From: Leucobacter insecticola
Lineage (GTDB): Bacteria; Actinomycetota; Actinomycetes; Actinomycetales; Microbacteriaceae
Direction: 5' to 3'
Length of the DNA stretch: 64,000 nt
NCBI RefSeq assembly: GCF_011382965.1
Contig: NZ_CP049934.1
Location: 2,294,001 to 2,358,000 of the forward strand
Positions 56,469-64,000 of the stretch are shown piece by piece (the stretch's first letter is position 1; the number at the start of each line of letters is the position of its first letter). The translations under genes were made by a program, and so were the position numbers. The notes below the pieces were generated by a model that saw only the letters and a program-made list of their open reading frames with translations, did no database searches and had not been told where the DNA came from.

Positions 56469-57062
56469 CTATTCCCAGAAACGGCCCTGTGGACGAGCAA
56501 TGCCGGTCTTTCGGCGACGTCGGTCGCGAACATCGGAGACCACCATCCATGCGGCATACGCCAGCAACGCGGCGATGACCAGCATGGTCACCATCGACTT
56601 CGTCTGGCCAGTAAAGAATGAGGTCACCCAGCCGACGTATGGGATCGCGTACCACAGCGTGCCGCGCACCTGCTTCTCAATGATGGGAATCGAGTCTGGC
56701 ACAGGGTTCGCGTCGCCCTTGGTGACGAGCACCACCGTGCCGTCAGCCAGTTCCTGCCGCTGGCTCACCCGGTGAGTCACCAAGGTCGGCTCACCGCTTC
56801 GAAGCTGGTACGTGATAACCGTTCCGGGTTCGATCTTGCTGAACTCGCTCGGCCGCACCACAACCATCGTGCCCGGAGGGAATCCGGGTTCCATAGACGA
56901 GGTCCGCACCGTCAGCGCGGTCGAGCCCGTCAGCGCGGGGATCACCACCGCGAGCAGCAATACTCCGGCAAACAGTAGCGTGATCCCTGTCATGATCCCG
57001 GTTCCGAGAGCTCCGAGGGCATCCCTTCCTCGCCCCTCTCCTGCGCTGTGCCGCCCGGTCAT
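56469..57062 (-). CDS. SipW-type signal peptidase I
   Basis: A 197-residue membrane protease of the S26B (ER/archaeal, SipW) type, using a Ser-His pair instead of Ser-Lys: Ser56 in TVRTSSMEPGFPPG and His97 in THRVSQRQ. Membrane segments lie at about 20-42 and near the C-terminus. SipW in Bacillus processes TasA and TapA, the matrix-fibre proteins. It is the last gene of a cluster of proteins with the matching alternate signal peptides, so they are its likely substrates. Confidence 0.88.
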   Translation of the reverse strand: MTGRHSAGEGRGRDALGALGTGIMTGITLLFAGVLLLAVVIPALTGSTALTVRTSSMEPGFPPGTMVVVRPSEFSKIEPGTVITYQLRSGEPTLVTHRVSQRQELADGTVVLVTKGDANPVPDSIPIIEKQVRGTLWYAIPYVGWVTSFFTGQTKSMVTMLVIAALLAYAAWMVVSDVRDRRRRKTGIARPQGRFWE

Positions 57063-57958
57063 GATCGTTCGGCCCGCGCGTCTGCTGCATCAATGGATCC
57101 GGGAGTGATGTCCGGAGCGCTCGCGACTGACCGTTGCTTGCGCCGAGCTCGCAGCCCAAATCCAACGCCGCCAATGATCGAGATGCCCGCGAGGCCGAGC
57201 AGCCACAGCGACGAGGTTGCTCCGGTACGCGTGAGCGACACAAACGGCCAGACGCCACGATTCGAGTTTCCGCCGTGCGAGTTGCCACCGCCGTTCCCAC
57301 CGCCGCCGTTCCCACCACCGCCGTTCCCACCGCCACCGGAGGCCAGACACTTCCCGCCAGGGACGGTCTCATCGGGCACCACGACGTCTTCCAGCAGTCC
57401 GCGCACCGCAAAGTGGGTCGTCCCGACCACGCCCGCGCGGTGATCGAGCCCGGGACTCACCTGCAACTGGAAGTCGAGCCGTTTACTCTCGCCGGGATCA
57501 AGGAGGATTCCATTTGCGAGCACCGTACACACCCCGTTTTCGATGCTCTGATACAGCGGTAGCGGTTTCCCCTCTGCCGTGCCCTCGATCTCCGCGGAGA
57601 GCACCAGGCCGGCCGCAAGCTCCGGCGAGTCAGTATCTGGTTGAGTCACGTCGATGCGTAATCGTGCCAGGATCGCGGAGTCGTTGCGGACCCACACGGA
57701 ATCATGCACGACATCTCCGGGCACGATCCGCTCAATCTCCTCAAACATTGACAGCGAGCGACCGGGCTCGTAGTTGACGCCGTCCGTGGACACCATGAGT
57801 CCATTGGCGGCCGCAAACGCCGCTGGTACACCAGCGGCCGCGACACCGCCGAGAGTCAAGACGACGGTGAACGCCAGCTTCCAGCCAGAACGCCGCAACG
57901 GGTGTTTCCGTCGCCGCCACAGCGGCGCCGCACGCAAGATTTCTGTCACAGTGGTCAT
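57059..57958 (-). CDS. Surface protein with Gly-rich spacer and LxRTG-like C-terminus
   Basis: A 299-residue exported protein. Signal peptide residues about 25-50, ending AAFAAANG. A beta-rich domain of about 170 residues follows (NYEPGRSLSMFEEIERIVPGDVV), then a flexible glycine-asparagine spacer, then SLTRTGATSS, a hydrophobic stretch and a basic tail. This end imitates a sortase signal but with LTRTG in place of LPXTG. ATG at 57958 is preferred (frame open to 58222); it lies next to the stop of the upstream gene, and it overlaps the SipW gene by four bases. Confidence 0.8.
   Translation of the reverse strand: MTTVTEILRAAPLWRRRKHPLRRSGWKLAFTVVLTLGGVAAAGVPAAFAAANGLMVSTDGVNYEPGRSLSMFEEIERIVPGDVVHDSVWVRNDSAILARLRIDVTQPDTDSPELAAGLVLSAEIEGTAEGKPLPLYQSIENGVCTVLANGILLDPGESKRLDFQLQVSPGLDHRAGVVGTTHFAVRGLLEDVVVPDETVPGGKCLASGGGGNGGGGNGGGGNGGGNSHGGNSNRGVWPFVSLTRTGATSSLWLLGLAGISIIGGVGFGLRARRKQRSVASAPDITPGSIDAADARAERS
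57283..57339. repeat. 15-bp tandem repeat encoding the Gly-Asn spacer
   Basis: About three to four copies of a 15-bp unit encoding GGGGN in the surface protein just upstream of its cell-wall signal. Length change here would only alter the spacer. Confidence 0.7.
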
Positions 57959-57960
57959 GA

Positions 57961-59316
57961 TTACCCGAACCCGCCAACAGCGGTCAGGGTGTTCCCCTCG
58001 CGGTTGATGATGATGTTGTCGTAGAGGACGAGATTGGCGGCCCAATCGGTGACTCTGTAGGTGTTTTCCCCCATAGGGATGTTGCTGAGCGGAAGACTCA
58101 TTGTGGTGTCGTTCTGCCCGGCAAGAGATACATCGGTCCAGGAACCGGAATCCCACACTTGGAGGCGCGCGTTGAAATAGAACGCCACGCCTGCGAAATC
58201 GATCGAATACCTTTCGGTCCACGGGTTGAAGAGGAGTTCGAGTTGGTCCCGTTCCAAATACAGTCTCGTCGAAGCGTTATCACAGGGCAGCGTTGTCAAC
58301 GGGGTCGGCCCTTGCACTGCTTGCACATTCAGGCAGGCGCCGGATCCCGCATTCTCAAACTGGAAGGTCGAGGGGACAGTGCTACTGTCTTCCCGCACGA
58401 TCCACTGCTGGAAGAGACTCAGCCCGAAGCGCGAATCTATCAGCGTCAACCGGCCACCGGGGTTCTCACTCAAGCGCGCCAAGAGCGCGTGGCGCGGACG
58501 TATCGTGACGAGCGACTGGTCTGTCCCGTACACGGGAATGAACTCCCAGCGCCTGGTCGCATTCCTGGTGCAGTTGTAGGTGTGAATGGAACTCCCGTAC
58601 AGCGATGTGTAGTTCACATACGCCGCAAGACACACGTACTGGTTTTGTGGTGTCTTCACTTGGAACCAGCGCGACACCTTCGGATCAAAGAAGTCGGGGG
58701 CTGGTGGAAACGCGCCTTGGGTCTCTTGCGTGTTCGTGGATGGCGTCGTCTCAGCGTGCCATCCCTTCGCGTCCAGTGACACCATCATTTCAGCGGTGAA
58801 GGACTGGGTACCGTCCGGGGTTGCCACGTCCGCCCAATTCATCACGTACGAATGAAGGCAGTAGCTCGCTTCCTCGTCTGCTTCGAGCTGTCGAGTCAAG
58901 CTGGGCGGTGCCGCCCACGTTCCGCGTGCTGCGGTGCCGGGCGCGTGTGTCTCGGCATCACAGGGGTCTTGCGGCCCGATCTCCCAGACCACGAGTTTGA
59001 GTCCCTCGGCAAGCGGGCCCGCCGCGGTGATGTGGATCTCGGCGTCTCCCTTGATGCTGCCCGTGTTCTTGACAAGAAACGAGGCGGTGGCGGCGTTTTT
59101 GCCAGTGGTGTACACCGCCGACATGTCGGAGAAGCCCTCCTCCTCGATGGTGACAACCTCTGTCGAGATCTCCCCTTCACCGGTTGCCTGAGCACTCCAA
59201 AAGGCGAACGCCCCGCCGCTACTCATCGCGATCAGAAACGCCGCCAGCCCGGTAATGATCGGGATACGCTGCCGGGCAAGCGAGGAGCGGCGTCGCGCCA
59301 TCCGCTTACCCGGCAT
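57961..59316 (-). CDS. Alternate-signal exported protein with ricin-B-like lectin region
   Basis: A 451-residue exported protein. The signal region ends SSGGAFAFWSAQATG, the alternate signal pattern of SipW substrates. The first 150 residues look like a TasA/CalY-type beta domain (FLVKNTGSIKGDAEIHI). The second half has two segments resembling ricin-B carbohydrate-binding repeats (YVCLAAYVNYTSLYG...WEFIPV, then GACLNVQAVQGPTPLTTLPCDN). Binding of cell-wall or matrix glycans is inferred. Its start overlaps the end of the upstream gene by 11 bases. Confidence 0.78.
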   Translation of the reverse strand: MPGKRMARRRSSLARQRIPIITGLAAFLIAMSSGGAFAFWSAQATGEGEISTEVVTIEEEGFSDMSAVYTTGKNAATASFLVKNTGSIKGDAEIHITAAGPLAEGLKLVVWEIGPQDPCDAETHAPGTAARGTWAAPPSLTRQLEADEEASYCLHSYVMNWADVATPDGTQSFTAEMMVSLDAKGWHAETTPSTNTQETQGAFPPAPDFFDPKVSRWFQVKTPQNQYVCLAAYVNYTSLYGSSIHTYNCTRNATRRWEFIPVYGTDQSLVTIRPRHALLARLSENPGGRLTLIDSRFGLSLFQQWIVREDSSTVPSTFQFENAGSGACLNVQAVQGPTPLTTLPCDNASTRLYLERDQLELLFNPWTERYSIDFAGVAFYFNARLQVWDSGSWTDVSLAGQNDTTMSLPLSNIPMGENTYRVTDWAANLVLYDNIIINREGNTLTAVGGFG

Positions 59317-59896
59317 CTTGATCCCCCCTCACGGTGAGCTTAAATTGAACCGAGTCGCCGTTGACGGAGTAGGGCGTATCAGCGCGCAGCCCAATCTCAA
59401 GGCAGAACCACCGCGTCTCACCCACGGGCAAGCTGAACCAGCTCGCTGGTGTCGTGAATTCCGGCAGCGGGGAAGGCACCCCCAGACCGGCCTCACACGC
59501 CTCGGCCCCGGCGACCGGGGTGAGGGTGGCGAGGGCATAGTCGAACAGGTGTTCCTCGGTGTTGCGACTCACCTGGGCCTCGAGCAGAGCGGGGGCGTCG
59601 CCAGTGTTTGAGACGTTAAATGCCCGCACTGCCGGAGTCTCCGGAGACGGCACCCAGGACCCGAGCGAGGTGGATACTGCGCCGTTGATCTCCAGCCCAA
59701 ATGACCCAGCCTGCACCGTTGCACCGGGGGCGGGGGCACTCGCGTTGAGCCACGCGTAGGTGCCCCCGACCGAGCTCAAACCGAGCACCGTTGCGAACGC
59801 CGTCGAGATCAGGGCGACACACAGCGACCCCGCGCGCAGCCCTGCCGTCCGCGGCCCGCCAATAGCGCGACCTGTCCGCATCCCATTCGATATCAC
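59306..59896 (-). CDS. Alternate-signal exported protein (TasA/CalY-like)
   Basis: A 196-residue exported protein with the signal region SSVGGTYAWLNASAP, followed by a beta-sandwich-like domain (VRAFNVSNTGDAPALLEAQVS) typical of TasA-type or SipW-dependent proteins. Two cysteines in the C-terminal half may pair. Start ATG at 59896 is the longest option; another ATG lies 15 bases in (MRTGRAIGG). It is second in the cluster. Confidence 0.75.
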   Translation of the reverse strand: MISNGMRTGRAIGGPRTAGLRAGSLCVALISTAFATVLGLSSVGGTYAWLNASAPAPGATVQAGSFGLEINGAVSTSLGSWVPSPETPAVRAFNVSNTGDAPALLEAQVSRNTEEHLFDYALATLTPVAGAEACEAGLGVPSPLPEFTTPASWFSLPVGETRWFCLEIGLRADTPYSVNGDSVQFKLTVRGDQDAG

Positions 59897-59960
59897 AGCA
59901 ATTCACCGACTCTCTTGTGAGAACGCGAGGCACGCAGCGCAAGCCTCGCGAGCGAGGCCC

Positions 59961-60557
59961 CTAGAGCGAGCCGTCGACCTGGGTGACGTTGATCGAAAAG
60001 TTCGAAAGATTCACCTGCCCGGTGACCGCAAGATTGTCTTTCGCCGCCGGCTCATTAAACGGCCAGGTGATCGTTGCGGTGATGGTCGTGACGTATGAGG
60101 TCGCAACGTTTTTCTTGTGTTCAAACGTGTTTGTTTGCCCCGAAACCTTTGTTGCCCCGGCCACATCAAACTCTGCACTCAGCTCCAGCTGGTCGGCAAG
60201 GGCCTTGTCAGCCGCCGTCGGGTTTGCGGGAAGGGTGATCGAGTCGCCCGTGAGCCCGACCTTGAACCGCAGGTTCTGGCCCTGTGCCTTGATTGACGCA
60301 GGAAAAGAGTAGGTGAGTTTGTCGCCCGGGACCAGTCGCACGGAAGCGATATTGGAAACGGTCGACTCGGTGCCGTTCGTGTGCTGAATCTTCCACGTCG
60401 GGGTGCCTGTGGTCGTGAGCTGCAAATCACCCGCCGTGATCGCGTTTTGTCCACTCAACGTTGCCGTGTCGTTCCAGTAGGCGAGGGTGCCTGCTGAGCC
60501 GAGGAGGAGTACCGCCGCCGCGCCAGTTGCAATCGCGGCCTTCGCTGACTTTTTCAT
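59961..60557 (-). CDS. Alternate-signal exported protein (RER_14450-family/TasA-like)
   Basis: First gene of the cluster, 198 residues. The N-terminal MKKSAKAAIATGAAAVLLLGSAGTLAYWNDT has the alternate signal peptide ending in AYW typical of SipW substrates, and the mature part is a beta-rich domain with threonine-rich strands (YVTTITATITWPFN). By comparison with the Bacillus TasA group, it may polymerise into fibres. AAAGGAA precedes the ATG at 60557. The A/T-biased signal codons are unlike those of the surrounding housekeeping genes. Confidence 0.82.
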   Translation of the reverse strand: MKKSAKAAIATGAAAVLLLGSAGTLAYWNDTATLSGQNAITAGDLQLTTTGTPTWKIQHTNGTESTVSNIASVRLVPGDKLTYSFPASIKAQGQNLRFKVGLTGDSITLPANPTAADKALADQLELSAEFDVAGATKVSGQTNTFEHKKNVATSYVTTITATITWPFNEPAAKDNLAVTGQVNLSNFSINVTQVDGSL

Positions 60558-60742
60558 GTTCGTTCCTTTACCTGTATCGAATAAAACGACACGAAGTCCA
60601 GGAATAACGCACAGCCACACTGTTTTTGAGTAAGCCACAGTGGGATCCTGCCGAGCATTCGCCGACAGAAACCTATCCCCTACCTACTCACCCAATGGCG
60701 TCTCCCCAAGAAACGTAGTTCCAAAACAACGAGTGTTCCGAA

Positions 60743-60770
60743 ATTATACGACACTTGGCTGGTATTTACA
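60743..60770 (-). promoter_or_regulatory. Promoter of the SipW/alternate-signal cluster
   Basis: On the minus strand, a perfect TATAAT (60748-60743) with TGTAAA (60770-60765) 16 bp upstream. The -35 is weak; the long leader of about 180 nt holds no riboswitch I recognise. Confidence 0.55.
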
Positions 60771-60815
60771 CCAGGAATCTTTATAAGGACATCAGGCTTC
60801 AGTCTCTACCGCGAG

Positions 60816-63800
60816 CTATTCAGTCCCGAGGGCGGCTTTCACGGCAGCTTCAAGTCGAGCATCGGCCTCACCGTAGGCTTTCCAATCGCCAGCTTTGAGT
60901 GCTTTGTCACGATCCTGAATGGCGCTTTGCATGTCACGCAGCGCCGCTTGAATGGTCGCATCAGACACCGTACTCGAACCTGTCTTAGTACCAGGGGCTT
61001 CGCCATCAGACGCTCCAGAACCATCGCCAGGGGTACCCGAATCGGACCCTCCCGCCGCATCACCGTCACCGGCACTCGCTCCGGAATTGCCGCCGAAAAG
61101 GACGTCCAGCGCCCCATCGAGGGTGTTCTCGAACGCGATCTGGTCACCGAAGGATACGAGCACCTTCTGCAGAAGCGGGAAACTGGTGCCGGTTTTCGCC
61201 TTGATATAGACCGGCTGCACATATAGCAACCCGCCACCAACCGGGAGCGTCAACAGGTTTCCGCTGATGACACTGGTCTCGCCTTGACGCAGCAAGTTCA
61301 GCTCCGTCGACACCTTCGGGTCAGTGTTGAAACTATTCTGGACCTGACCAGGGCCGGGGATCGTATTGCCCTTTGGCAGAGTAAGAAGTTTGAGGGAACC
61401 ATAACTGTCCGATACCTTGCCGGCTTCGGATCCAGCATTGGAGTCTGCGGCCAAATAGCCGGTCAGAATATCCCTCGCACCCTCGCCCCGCGCATCCGGA
61501 ATGTACGTCGAGTAAATCGAGTAGCTCGGCTCCACTCCAACTCCGGCCGAAAGCGTCAGGTAATATGGCGGCTGTGCAAGGGCGGTCGTTCCATTGCCGG
61601 TCGCGGCCACCGGGTCGTCCGGTGTGCGCCAAGCGTCTTCATCGGAGTAGAACGAACCCGCATCGGTGACGTGGTACTTGCTCAATACCTCGCGCTGGAT
61701 CTTGAATAGGTCGGTTGGGTAGCGAACGTGGCTGAGCAGGTCCCCGCTCATCTCTGAGACGTCCTTCAAGGTCCCTGGGAACACCTTGCTCCAGGCATTG
61801 AGGATCGGATCCTCGGTGTCCCATGCGTAAAGCGTTACCGTTCCGTCATATGCGTCGACCGTTGCCTTCACGGAATTGCGAATGTAGTTCACCGGCTTCG
61901 CCATCAGGCTGACCCGATCGTTGTCGGCGTCAACCGTAACCTCGTTCAGATCCTTCTGCTCCGAGTAGGGGTACTGGTTTGAGGTGGTATATCCGTCAAT
62001 GATCCAGACAACCTTGTTGTCGACCACCGACGCGTAAGGTGCAGCATCGAGCGTGAGGTATGGCGCAACCTTCTGCACACGATCAATGGGGTTGCGATCG
62101 TAGAGAATCTGAGATCCATCAACGACGGCACCAGAGAGCAGCACCTCCATATCTTGGAACTTCAACGCGTACAGAAGCTTTACGAAGATATTGCTCAGCT
62201 CGGGGCCGCCGTCGCCGTCAAAGGTGGTGAGGTTCTGCTTGCTACCTGAGGCTTCCTCGGGAGCCTTTTCTTCGGCCGTTTCGGAGTCAGCCTCCGCAGT
62301 CGCTTCCGCCTTGCTTTCGGCGTCCGCCGGGAAATCAAGTTCGATCGGCTTGGCACGCTCACCGCCCACAATTGAATACTCAGGCGAATTCATGCCGAAG
62401 TACACGCGAGGTTCAAACTCTCCAAGTTTGCCGCTCGTTGGGATCCCACTCTCGAGGAACACAGGTTCACCGCCGGGTGAACGCTGATTGCCAAAGGCCG
62501 CGACCAGTCCGTAGCCGTGCGTGTACACGAGGGTCCGGTTATACCAACCCTCTTGACGCGAAATATCAATGTCGCGCACCGCCGACACCGTATCTTCAAC
62601 TGCACCGTCGATCTCGTAGCGGTCCACGTTCAAAGATTTCGGGAAGGTGTAGTACTGCTTGCTTTGCTCGAGCTGGGCAAAAGTCTGGGAAATGACTTCC
62701 GGGTCCATAATGCGAATGTTCGAGGTCGCCACCGCATCGTCTCGGAGAGCTCCGGGCTCCGCGTCGGTCACCGCGTCGTAGCGCTGCACCTCAACGTTGT
62801 CCACGCCAAAGGCGTCGCGGGTGGCCGCAATGTTCCGGTCAATGTACTCGGACTCAAGGCTTTTCTCGTCGGGCTTCACCTGGAACTGCTGCACAGCCCA
62901 TGGATACCCGATCCCCACAACAATGCTCGAAATGAGAAGGAGGGCGGTGCCAATGACCGGGAGCCGCCATTTGCCCGTGAAGGCGGTGATTAAGAAAAGC
63001 ACGGCGACGATCAGCGCAATTCCAGCGAGGATCTGCTTGCCCGGGATCACCGCATGCACGTCTTGGAACATGGCGCCGGTGAGCAGCCCATTCGGGTCAT
63101 TCACCGTGCGGTACTGGTCGAGCCACAGACTTGCGGCCTGCAGCAGCAAGTACAGGGTCGCGAGAATGGCGGCCTGGATCCGCGTCGCCTTTGAGACCCG
63201 CACATCGCGCCCGGAGAAGGAGATGCCCCCGTACAGGTAGCTTGTTGCGACACCTGCAATCAACGCAATCAGTGTCACCGCCGACGCGAAGCCTACGATG
63301 CCCTGGAACACGGGAAGGTCGAAGAGATAGAAGGAGATGTCGATCCCGAACTGCGCATCGGTCTTGCCCGTTGGCTCGCTGTTCATCCAGAGAAGAATCT
63401 GCTGCCACTGGGCGGCCGTGCTGAATCCCCCAAAGACACCGACCAGCGTAGGCAGCGCCCACTTCACGAGGCGACGCAGCGGCTCAAAGAGCTCTTGGTA
63501 GCGATCCAGTTGTGCTGTCAGGCGCGCGTACACCGGTCGTTTTCGATAGGCGATATCAATCGCCAAAAACACGGGGACGGCGATGGCGAGGAAGCCAATG
63601 ATAAACATCGCACCCGCCGCGATCCACTGCGTTGTGAGCACGGGGAAATAGTCGACCTGGCGATACCACAGCACTTCAGTGAACACTGAAGCAGCCGCAA
63701 GGAAGCCGATGATCAAGAGCACAACAATCACGATGGTGATGGCGAGCGGGGAGGGTCGGCGCTGACGAGTAGCCGGCGCACCTACTGTTTGGTCGGTCAC
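60816..63800 (-). CDS. UPF0182 family membrane protein
   Basis: A 994-residue protein conserved in actinobacteria (COG1615). About seven membrane segments occupy the first 300 residues (AITIVIVVLLIIGFLAAASVF, WIAAGAMFIIGFLAIAVPVFL), followed by a large extracellular domain with the family features VFYSDEDAWRTPDDP-like SFYSDEDAWRTPDD and PYYLTLSAG. An acidic, Ser/Gly-rich tail ends it. Function unknown. Commonly downstream of a PDZ/Lon-like gene, as seems true here. Confidence 0.92.
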   Translation of the reverse strand: MTDQTVGAPATRQRRPSPLAITIVIVVLLIIGFLAAASVFTEVLWYRQVDYFPVLTTQWIAAGAMFIIGFLAIAVPVFLAIDIAYRKRPVYARLTAQLDRYQELFEPLRRLVKWALPTLVGVFGGFSTAAQWQQILLWMNSEPTGKTDAQFGIDISFYLFDLPVFQGIVGFASAVTLIALIAGVATSYLYGGISFSGRDVRVSKATRIQAAILATLYLLLQAASLWLDQYRTVNDPNGLLTGAMFQDVHAVIPGKQILAGIALIVAVLFLITAFTGKWRLPVIGTALLLISSIVVGIGYPWAVQQFQVKPDEKSLESEYIDRNIAATRDAFGVDNVEVQRYDAVTDAEPGALRDDAVATSNIRIMDPEVISQTFAQLEQSKQYYTFPKSLNVDRYEIDGAVEDTVSAVRDIDISRQEGWYNRTLVYTHGYGLVAAFGNQRSPGGEPVFLESGIPTSGKLGEFEPRVYFGMNSPEYSIVGGERAKPIELDFPADAESKAEATAEADSETAEEKAPEEASGSKQNLTTFDGDGGPELSNIFVKLLYALKFQDMEVLLSGAVVDGSQILYDRNPIDRVQKVAPYLTLDAAPYASVVDNKVVWIIDGYTTSNQYPYSEQKDLNEVTVDADNDRVSLMAKPVNYIRNSVKATVDAYDGTVTLYAWDTEDPILNAWSKVFPGTLKDVSEMSGDLLSHVRYPTDLFKIQREVLSKYHVTDAGSFYSDEDAWRTPDDPVAATGNGTTALAQPPYYLTLSAGVGVEPSYSIYSTYIPDARGEGARDILTGYLAADSNAGSEAGKVSDSYGSLKLLTLPKGNTIPGPGQVQNSFNTDPKVSTELNLLRQGETSVISGNLLTLPVGGGLLYVQPVYIKAKTGTSFPLLQKVLVSFGDQIAFENTLDGALDVLFGGNSGASAGDGDAAGGSDSGTPGDGSGASDGEAPGTKTGSSTVSDATIQAALRDMQSAIQDRDKALKAGDWKAYGEADARLEAAVKAALGTE

Positions 63801-63924
63801 GTCGTTTTACTTTCCTGTCCAAAGTGCACGCGAATGCGTCGGGAGGGTATCAGGACCACTGTATCGGGCGCCGCTGACAAATACTTGCCCGTCGCTCAAC
63901 TGCTCGGCAAGTTGTGATCCAGCC

Positions 63925-64000
63925 TCACTTGACTTCACACCGCTCAATACCAGCGGGGGTGCCCCCTGAAGTGGCGGTCTCTATGGCCTTGATCGCCTCG
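63925..64000 (-). CDS. C-terminal end of a gene, probably PDZ/Lon-like (YlbL type)
   Basis: Twenty-four codons ending at TGA (63925-63927): EAIKAIETATSGGTPAGIERC. The identity is inferred mainly from position: in many actinobacteria (for example Mycobacterium Rv3194c-Rv3193c) a PDZ/S16 protein gene precedes the UPF0182 gene. The 124 bp between the two hold no gene; another frame stays open there but has no supported start. Confidence 0.4.
   Translation of the reverse strand, partial: EAIKAIETATSGGTPAGIERCEVK

Noticed and set aside
63807..63924. Extended second frame upstream of UPF0182 as the true end of the neighbouring gene
   Set aside because: Joining it needs two missing bases and there is no supporting homology that I can recall; the TGA at 63925 is the simpler end.

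Overview
The window comes from a high-GC Gram-positive bacterium, very probably an actinobacterium of the Microbacteriaceae (a Leucobacter-like genome is my best guess). The support is gene content and order: rpsB-tsf-pyrH-frr-cdsA beside M23 peptidase, xerC, dprA, comM, yraN and DUF2469; the imuA-imuB-dnaE2 mutasome; UPF0182; DUF3039; DUF222/HNH; and frequent GTG starts. No database search was possible.

Layout. 0-5 kb: truncated mnmA, a small inverted-repeat element between CTAG copies, a cysteine desulfurase, a thioredoxin/TPR protein and a DUF8094-like envelope protein. 5-8 kb: a 961-residue coiled-coil protein with about 41 in-register 11-residue repeats. 8-15 kb: hydrolase, RNase H, small zinc protein, lytic transglycosylase, a four-repeat DivIVA-like protein and the translation/lipid operon. 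15-22 kb: M23 peptidase, AAA/DUF4143 ATPase with a 22-bp repeat array upstream, then xerC-dprA-comM-yraN-DUF2469. 22-28 kb: SOS mutagenesis operon behind a perfect LexA palindrome. 28-38 kb: a GntR-controlled operon for nucleoside uptake (BMP lipoprotein, ATPase, two permeases) and catabolism (cysteine hydrolase, PfkB kinase, phosphorylase, SIS protein, aldehyde dehydrogenase), divergent from pncB. 39-43 kb: DUF3039, orphan immunity-like genes and a DUF222/HNH protein. 43-52 kb: an ABC exporter pair and a teichoic-acid-type polymer cluster. 52-64 kb: HtrA-like protease, LPXTG thioester surface protein, initiator tRNA, a five-gene cluster of SipW-type signal peptidase with alternate-signal exported proteins, and UPF0182.

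Ten protein genes are split by a single missing base in or next to a G/C run, and the initiator tRNA also lacks one C from a C run. Several of these genes are housekeeping genes and the tRNA is essential. Systematic homopolymer under-calling explains this better than decay, so these genes are annotated over their full span with the break marked.

The most interesting biology is the hendecad filament protein with a near-invariant histidine, the SipW/alternate-signal surface cluster, the nucleoside operon facing pncB, the LexA operator over an apparently leaderless imuA, and two copies of a dispersed hairpin lying between convergent genes.
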